A model generated the notes under the pieces. It made no database searches and was not told the DNA's origin. It worked only from the letters and a program-made list of their open reading frames with translations. From the NCBI GenBank assembly GCA_947483555.1, contig CANKMW010000064.1, forward strand, positions 1 through 54,124: DNA of 54,124 bases. The letters run 5' to 3'. The translations under genes were made by a program, and so were the position numbers. This stretch comes from Myxococcales bacterium. GTDB lineage: Bacteria; Myxococcota_A; Polyangia; Haliangiales; Haliangiaceae. Below are positions 49,259-54,124 of the stretch, one piece after another (position 1 is the first letter of the stretch; each line of letters starts with the position of its first letter).

Positions 49259-51058
49259 ATGGTCGCCGCCAATCCGCTCGTCGATGACCGCGACGTCGAG
49301 CTGCTCCTCGACGAAGCGCTCGACCTGACCGCGCTCACCCGCCTGCCCTACTTCGCCGATCACGACCGGCAGACGTTCGCGCTGGTCATCGACAGCGCGC
49401 GGCGGCTGGCGCGCGAGGTGCTCTACCCCGCCTACCGGCCCATGGACGAGCAACCGGCCCGGCTGTTCGACGGCCGCGTGGTCGTCCATCCGCGCCTGCG
49501 CGAGCTGTGGCCGCGGATGATCGCGCTCGGCCTCACCGCCGGGCCGCGGCCGTACGCGGTCGGTGGCCAGCAACTTCCCCTGGCGGTGACCAACCTCGCC
49601 ACCGCGTACCTGATGGCGGCCAACCTGAGCGCCTACGGCTACGTCGGCCTGACCCAGGGCGCCGCGCACCTGATCGAGGCGTTCGGCGACGATGCGCTGT
49701 GCACGACCTACATGAAGCGCATGTACGCTGGCGAATGGTGCGGCACGATGGCGCTCACCGAGCCGCAGGCCGGCTCGAGCCTGTCCGACGTGGCCACCAC
49801 CGCGACCCCGACCGACGGCGGCCACTTCTTGATCAACGGCAGCAAGATCTTCATCTCGGCCGGCGACCACGACCTGACCGACAACATCGTGCACATGACC
49901 CTGGCCCGCGTCCGGGGCGCGCCGCCGGGCATCAAGGGCGTGTCGCTGTTCTGCGTGCCCCGCCGCCGCTTCGCGGGTGACCGACTGGTCGACAACGACG
50001 TCGCCGTCACCGGGCTGATCCACAAGATCGGCTGGCGCGGCTTGCCCAGCCTGGCGCTGGCCTACGGCGAGCGCGGCGACTGCCACGGCTGGCTGGTCGG
50101 CGAGCCCCACCGCGGCATCGGCTACATGTTCCAGATGATGAACGAGGCCCGCATCATGGTCGGCCTCAACGGGGTCGCCACGGCGTCGGTCGCATACCAC
50201 GAGTCGCTAGCCTACGCCCGCAACCGTCCGCAAGGTCGGCCGCTGGGCGCCAAGGATCCGGCGGCGCCGCAGGTGGCGATCGTGCAGCACGCCGACGTCC
50301 GTCGCATGTTGCTGCGTCAGAAGGCGATCGTCGAGGGCGGGCTGTGCCTGCTGGTGCGCACCAGCCGCTACGCCGACGTCGCCGCGCACGGCACCGATCC
50401 GGCGGAGCGCGAGCGAGCGCGGCTGTTGCTCGACCTGCTCACCCCGGTCGCCAAGTCGTTCCCGGCCGAGCGCGGCTTCGAGTCGAACACGCTGGCCGTG
50501 CAGATCCACGGCGGGTATGGCTACTCCAGCGAGTACCTGCCCGAGTCGTGGTTGCGCGACCAGAAGCTCAACACCATCCACGAGGGCACCACCGGGATCC
50601 AGGCCCTGGACCTGCTCGGGCGTCGGGCGGTGGCCGGCGGCGGCGCGGCGCTGGTCGCGCTCGCCGAGGAAGTGCAGCGCACCACCCGGCGCGCGCACGC
50701 CACCGGGCTCGACGGCGCCTGGGCCGGCGCGGTCGGGCGCGCCGTCACCGCGGTCACCGCGCTCACCGCCGAGCTCGGCGGCCGCGGCCGGCGCGGCGAC
50801 GTCGACGGCATGATGGCGCACGCCACCGACTACCTCGACCTGTTCTCGACCGTGATCGTGGCCTGGCAGTGGCTCGAGCTGGCCGCCGCCGCCCGTGAAC
50901 GCGCCGCCCGCGATCCGTCGTGGCGCGACTTCGCCGCCGCCAAGCTCGCCGCCGCCCGCTACTGGCTGGCCACCGAGCTGCCGCGCGTCGACCACCTGGT
51001 CGAGCTGTGCCGGAGCGGCGAGGATTCGTATCTCAGCCTGGATCCCGACTGGTTGTAG
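49259..51058 (+). CDS. acyl-CoA dehydrogenase, about-600-residue (DmdC/FadE-like) class
   Basis: A 599-residue FAD enzyme that oxidises an acyl-CoA thioester to the enoyl-CoA. Landmarks are the FAD-binding CGTMALTEPQAGSSLSDV near 160, FLINGSKIFISAG, the middle beta domain, and the C-terminal helical domain with QIHGGYGYSSEYLPESWLRDQKLNTIHEGTTGIQALDLLGR near 420-460 carrying the catalytic Glu region. The extra C-terminal domain and total length put it in the class containing 3-methylmercaptopropionyl-CoA dehydrogenase DmdC and FadE5-like enzymes rather than the 380-residue medium-chain class. Substrate is not determined by sequence alone. Start ATG 49259; no strong ribosome-binding site. Confidence 0.92.
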   Translation: MVAANPLVDDRDVELLLDEALDLTALTRLPYFADHDRQTFALVIDSARRLAREVLYPAYRPMDEQPARLFDGRVVVHPRLRELWPRMIALGLTAGPRPYAVGGQQLPLAVTNLATAYLMAANLSAYGYVGLTQGAAHLIEAFGDDALCTTYMKRMYAGEWCGTMALTEPQAGSSLSDVATTATPTDGGHFLINGSKIFISAGDHDLTDNIVHMTLARVRGAPPGIKGVSLFCVPRRRFAGDRLVDNDVAVTGLIHKIGWRGLPSLALAYGERGDCHGWLVGEPHRGIGYMFQMMNEARIMVGLNGVATASVAYHESLAYARNRPQGRPLGAKDPAAPQVAIVQHADVRRMLLRQKAIVEGGLCLLVRTSRYADVAAHGTDPAERERARLLLDLLTPVAKSFPAERGFESNTLAVQIHGGYGYSSEYLPESWLRDQKLNTIHEGTTGIQALDLLGRRAVAGGGAALVALAEEVQRTTRRAHATGLDGAWAGAVGRAVTAVTALTAELGGRGRRGDVDGMMAHATDYLDLFSTVIVAWQWLELAAAARERAARDPSWRDFAAAKLAAARYWLATELPRVDHLVELCRSGEDSYLSLDPDWL

Positions 51059-51091
51059 CCCTTCGACTCGGCCTTCGGCCTCGCTCAGGGC
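51058..51091. repeat. CCTTCGACTCGG-type hairpin repeat, copy 2
   Basis: Arms GCCCT/AGGGC and GGCC/GGCC with a TTC loop. Compared with copy 1 at 29739 both arms have changed in a compensating way while the unpaired TCGACTC and TCGCTC are identical. It begins at the last base of the acyl-CoA dehydrogenase stop codon and ends 20 nt before the convergent tyrS stop. Confidence 0.65.
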
Positions 51092-51110
51092 AAACGGGGG
51101 TGGACGCGAA

Positions 51111-52406
51111 CTAGCAAGCGCGGACCAGCCGGTAGTGCTTCTTGCCGCTCCGCACCAGCAGAAACGACTCGGTGCCGAGGTCGGCGACCGTCACGTTGCG
51201 ATCGACGGCGGTGATCCGCTCGTCGCCGAGCGAGACGCCGCCCTGGCTGATCAGACGCCGGGCTTCGCCCTTGGAGCTGGTCAGCCCGGTCCGGACCAGC
51301 AGGTCGACCACGCCGATGCCGGCCTCGAGCTCGCCGCGGGTGACGTCGGTGCAGCCGATCTCGCCGGCGAGCGGATCGAGATCGGCGTCGCGCAGCTCGC
51401 CGAGGCCGCCGCCGAACATCAGCCGCGTCGCCACCTCGGCGCGGCGCAAGCCGTCGTCGCCGTGGACCAGGCGGGTGACGTCGCGCGCCAGCTCGCGCTG
51501 GCAGTGACGCTTGCCGCGGTCGGCGTCGTGCATGGCGATGATCTGGTCGAGCTCGTCGAGCGGGCGGAAGGAGAACTTCTTGAGCAGCGACGGCGCCAGC
51601 ACGTCGTCGACGTTCACGAAGTACTGGTAGAAGGCGTAGGGGGTGGTCCGCGCCGCGTCCAGCCACACCGTCTCGCCGGTCGAGGTCTTGCCCATCTTCG
51701 CGCCGCTGCCATCGAGCAGCAGCGGCGCGGTCAGGCCGTACAGCTGGGCCCCGCCCAGCTTGCGACACAGCTCGATGCCGGCGGTGATGTTGCCCCACTG
51801 ATCGGAGCCGCCGACCTGGAGCCGGCAGCCGCGCTCGCGCGACAGCACCACGAAGTCCCACGACTGCAGCAGCATGTACGAGAACTCGGTGAAGCTGAGG
51901 CCGCTGTCGCGATCCTCGAGCCGCGAGCGCACCGATTCCTTGGCCAGCATGTAGTTGATGGTGACGTGCTTGCCGACGTCGCGCAGGAAGTCGATGAAGC
52001 CGACGCCCGCGAACCAGTCGGCGTTGTTGGTCAGGACCGCGGCCGCCGGTCCGGGCTCGAAGTCGAGCAGTCGCCCGAGCTGGGCGCGGATGCCGACGAC
52101 GTTCCGGGCCAGGGTCTCCTGGTCGAGCAGGTTGCGCTCGCTGCTCCGTCCCGACGGATCACCGATCATGCCAGTGGCGCCGCCGACCACCGCGATCGGC
52201 GTGTGGCCGGCGAGCTGCAAGCGGCGCTGGATGACGATCGGGATCAGATGGCCGACGTGCAGGCTGGTCGCCGTCGGGTCGTGACCGGCGTAGTGCGGCA
52301 CGTCGCCGGCCGCCAGCGCCGCGCCCAGCTCGTCGCGGTTCGAGACGTCGGCGACCAGGCCGCGGGCCTCGAGCTCGGGGAGGATGTTGCGAGTGCCCGC
52401 GGCCAT
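51111..52406 (-). CDS. tyrS: tyrosyl-tRNA synthetase
   Basis: A 431-residue class I aminoacyl-tRNA synthetase that charges tRNA-Tyr. The HIGH-type motif is SLHVGH near 48, the active-site Tyr region is AGHDPTATSLHVGHL (usually GFDPTA), QVGGSDQWGNI lies near 198, and the KMSKS-type loop reads GAKMGKTSTGETVW near 240. The anticodon-binding helices follow, then a C-terminal S4 domain (LLVRTGLTSSKGEARRLISQGGVSL). Length and order are normal for the bacterial type-1 enzyme. ATG 52406 has TAGCCT 9 nt upstream and no ribosome-binding site. Confidence 0.97.
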   Translation of the reverse strand: MAAGTRNILPELEARGLVADVSNRDELGAALAAGDVPHYAGHDPTATSLHVGHLIPIVIQRRLQLAGHTPIAVVGGATGMIGDPSGRSSERNLLDQETLARNVVGIRAQLGRLLDFEPGPAAAVLTNNADWFAGVGFIDFLRDVGKHVTINYMLAKESVRSRLEDRDSGLSFTEFSYMLLQSWDFVVLSRERGCRLQVGGSDQWGNITAGIELCRKLGGAQLYGLTAPLLLDGSGAKMGKTSTGETVWLDAARTTPYAFYQYFVNVDDVLAPSLLKKFSFRPLDELDQIIAMHDADRGKRHCQRELARDVTRLVHGDDGLRRAEVATRLMFGGGLGELRDADLDPLAGEIGCTDVTRGELEAGIGVVDLLVRTGLTSSKGEARRLISQGGVSLGDERITAVDRNVTVADLGTESFLLVRSGKKHYRLVRAC

Positions 52407-52415
52407 AGGCGACGC

Positions 52416-52421
52416 AGGCTA
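52416..52421 (-). promoter_or_regulatory. candidate -10 hexamer TAGCCT
   Basis: Nine nt before the tyrS start; it overlaps the end of the upstream lipoprotein gene. Confidence 0.35.
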
Positions 52422-53087
52422 CTACGGACCGAAGATGGCCAGTTGCAGGCTGCCGCTGTTGTTGGGCAGGTTGCCGTCGTGGAAGCTGGCGGTGATCGTC
52501 GCGCCCTGGCCCAGGAACATCACGGTGTAGACGTGCGAGCTCTGGTACGGACCCCAGTTCGGGGTCTTGGTGCCGATGGTCAGGTCGTCGACCGCCAGGC
52601 CGATGTCGACGCCGGTCGTGCCGTCCACCGGCGTCGCCAGGTTGAAGTTCCAGTACTCGGCGTCGGCGTGGTTGGGGCCGGAGCCGATCACCACCACGCC
52701 GGTTGCCCGCAGCTGGTACATCGTGCCGGCGGCCAGGATCGTCGACGAGGTCACCGGCGTGCCGATGGCCGGCACCAGCAGGGTCTCGAGCGGGATGCCA
52801 AGGCTGGCATCGATGGCCACCGCGGCGTCGATGGCGACGGCGGCGTCGATCGGGCGGGCATCGATCGCGGCGGCGTCGATCGCGGCGGCGTCGATCGCGG
52901 CGGCGTCGATCGCGGCGGCGTCGATCGCGGCGGCGTCGATGGGCATCGGATCGGCCGCATCCTCACCGCCACCGTCCTCACCGCCGCCGGCCTCACCGCC
53001 GCCGTCCTCACCGCCGGCCCCGGTGGGCCGGAAGCCGCAGCCGGCGCCGAGCCAGGCTGCGGCCACGATGACAGGGAGCCAGCGCAT
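52422..53087 (-). CDS. lipoprotein with AAAID-repeat linker and small beta-sandwich
   Basis: A 221-residue protein with lipobox LGAGC-GFR. Residues about 22-45 are Gly/Glu/Asp-rich, then five near-identical AAAID units and related IDAAV units (about 50-92) form a low-complexity linker. The C-terminal 120 residues are a beta-sandwich: LAAGTMYQLRATGV, VDIGLAVDDL, VYTVMFLGQGATITASFHDG and LPNNSGSLQLAIFGP. The DG..NNSGSL ending recalls the calcium-site region of LecA/PA-IL-type and related sugar-binding domains, a by-eye match. Probably a surface lipoprotein that binds a carbohydrate. It lies 16 nt upstream of tyrS on the same strand. Confidence 0.72.
   Translation of the reverse strand: MRWLPVIVAAAWLGAGCGFRPTGAGGEDGGGEAGGGEDGGGEDAADPMPIDAAAIDAAAIDAAAIDAAAIDAAAIDARPIDAAVAIDAAVAIDASLGIPLETLLVPAIGTPVTSSTILAAGTMYQLRATGVVVIGSGPNHADAEYWNFNLATPVDGTTGVDIGLAVDDLTIGTKTPNWGPYQSSHVYTVMFLGQGATITASFHDGNLPNNSGSLQLAIFGP
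52861..52940. repeat. 15-bp tandem repeat TCGATCGCGGCGGCG, five perfect copies
   Basis: The five copies encode the AAAID units of the lipoprotein linker. Perfect identity at the DNA level, including third codon positions, indicates recent expansion or gene-conversion-like homogenisation. Confidence 0.85.
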
Positions 53088-53124
53088 CGCGTCAGTATCG
53101 CACGGTGCGTGCTGGCTTCGCCGC

Positions 53125-53964
53125 CTAGTTGAGCTCGATGGTCTCGCCGGCCAGGCGCTGGATCGAATCGATCAGCGAGTCGACCTCGAAGTTCCGGACC
53201 TCGAACCCGGTGCCGGGGTCGAACGCGTTGGCGGTGACCGACAGCGGGCCGGTCGCCAGCGGTGCGAACTCGACTGGCAGCGTGACCGTGGTGGTGTCGT
53301 CGAGGATGATGATGCTCATCGTGCGATTGCCCATGCCCGTCGTCGGGTTGGTGTCGATCTCGATGACGTGCGCGAAGGCACCCGCGACCGGCGTGAGCGA
53401 CACCGTCGCGCGATCCGACGCCAGGCCGGCCGGCGGCTCCATCCACTCGCCCGCCGCGATGCTCGACGCGCTGGTGATGCCGCGCCGGATCACCACGCTC
53501 TGGCCGGCGGTGCCGTCGGTGACCGGCTCGGAGGCGAAGCCGAGGAACTCGTACCCGGTGGCGCCGGTGATGGCGGTCAGGCTGGGCACCACGGCGCTGG
53601 TCTGGGTCGGCGACACCTGGCTCAGACGCAGCACGCCGGTGGTGCCGAGATCGACGCCGACGATGCCGCCGCGGTCGGTGAGCGCCGCCGGTGGGGTGCC
53701 GAAGCTCACCGACGCGGTGGTGGTGCTGCCGGCGGCCAGCAGGTCGAGCATGATGCCGGTCTGGTTGGCGCCGTCGACGACCGTGAGCGGCTGCTTGATC
53801 GCGAAGCCGGTGATCGTGATGGTGTCGTCGGCCTCGCTGGCGGTGCCCTTGCTGTCGTAGTCGGCGATCCCGGCGGCGACGGCGATGGTGCCGGCCCGGG
53901 CGTTGATCCGCCAGCTGCAGGGCTGGACCGGGCCGGGACCCTTGAAGCACAGGTTCGAGTCCAT
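53125..53964 (-). CDS. beta-rich protein of unknown function, probably truncated at the 5' end
   Basis: A 279-residue frame from ATG 53964. No signal peptide is present, yet the sequence is Thr/Gly/Ala-rich and beta-patterned like an exported protein (VVDGANQTGIMLDLLAAGST, VSLTPVAGAFAHVIEIDTNP, MSIIILDDTTTVTLPVEF). It begins with CFKGPG..PCSW, more like the interior of a secreted protein than an N-terminus. The same frame continues upstream of the ATG to a TAG at 54009-54007 and is open again beyond that to the window edge. Either the start is here and the upstream frame is accidental, or a longer gene carries a nonsense codon. No family recognised. Confidence 0.5.
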   Translation of the reverse strand: MDSNLCFKGPGPVQPCSWRINARAGTIAVAAGIADYDSKGTASEADDTITITGFAIKQPLTVVDGANQTGIMLDLLAAGSTTTASVSFGTPPAALTDRGGIVGVDLGTTGVLRLSQVSPTQTSAVVPSLTAITGATGYEFLGFASEPVTDGTAGQSVVIRRGITSASSIAAGEWMEPPAGLASDRATVSLTPVAGAFAHVIEIDTNPTTGMGNRTMSIIILDDTTTVTLPVEFAPLATGPLSVTANAFDPGTGFEVRNFEVDSLIDSIQRLAGETIELN

Positions 53965-54124
53965 CGCCGGCGGGGCCAGGTCGTTGCTGTTAGGGAGCGG
54001 GCCCGCCTACGTGAACAACGGCACAATGGAGCGGGCTGCGTGATGGTCGGGGCCGGCAACGCCATCGTCGCCGGTGACCGGCGGCGGGCCGGCTCGCTGG
54101 GGTAGAACCGCCGCACGACCTCTC

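Overview
The window is very GC-rich and gene-dense. It reads as a chromosomal segment of a Myxococcota bacterium, probably close to Haliangium/Kofleriaceae. The lineage evidence is a Ser/Thr kinase with the HRDISPHN catalytic loop typical of myxobacteria, many lipoproteins whose linkers are runs of Asp-Ala (DAA, ATDA, IDAAA), CotH, Kazal and golvesin-type secreted proteins, FHA regulators and a B12-dependent ribonucleotide reductase. No rRNA, CRISPR array, intact insertion sequence or prophage was seen. The lineage is inferred from gene content, not from a marker tree.

Layout. 1-7.6 kb: a partial lipoprotein gene, a kinase / DUF2381-like / beta-barrel run, an FHA protein with a degenerate sigma-54-activator domain, and a protein with four helical repeats. 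7.8-8.0 kb: tRNA-Ala(CGC) with its own promoter. 8-17 kb: a CotH-like lipoprotein, an orphan molybdopterin oxidoreductase beside a small membrane protein, an amidase-golvesin lipoprotein, and a nitronate monooxygenase with a palindromic operator. 17.1-20.5 kb: a 1115-residue ECF sigma factor fused to a membrane span and about eight periplasmic carboxypeptidase-regulatory-like repeats. 21.9-28.2 kb: a divergent polysaccharide locus, with PIG-L deacetylase, WbqC-like protein and a processive GT2 on the minus strand and an HlyD-like adaptor, an OMF-like protein and a lipoprotein on the plus strand.

28-35 kb: PlsC-type acyltransferase, Cys-rich lipoproteins, an aldo/keto-reductase fold lacking its catalytic tetrad, a two-ended CUB-like/Kazal protein, haloalkane dehalogenase, and a BtuF-like lipoprotein. 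35-38.5 kb: nrdJ behind phased DnaA-like boxes, a likely NrdR box pair and a long leader. 38.5-41.6 kb: small genes including an orphan contractile-injection tube/adaptor protein, a histone H1-like protein and a divergent HxlR/AhpD-like pair with repeated operators. 41.6-43.6 kb: a broken FHA/sigma-54 activator gene and a metzincin-like protease pair. 43.6-54 kb: a HEAT/ParB-like protein, a second BtuF-like protein, an expansin-like lipoprotein, GNAT, a 600-residue acyl-CoA dehydrogenase, tyrS and two exported proteins of unknown role.

Two genome-scale patterns stand out. First, at least fifteen genes have a TAnnnT-like hexamer 6-9 nt before the start codon and no Shine-Dalgarno sequence, which points to widespread leaderless transcription. 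Second, the gaps between convergent genes hold dispersed elements: (GAAACC/GACGCC)n hexamer tracts, a CCTTCGACTCGG hairpin with compensatory changes, and a GGAGCCTGTCCCC motif. The most unusual single gene is the membrane-tethered ECF sigma factor.
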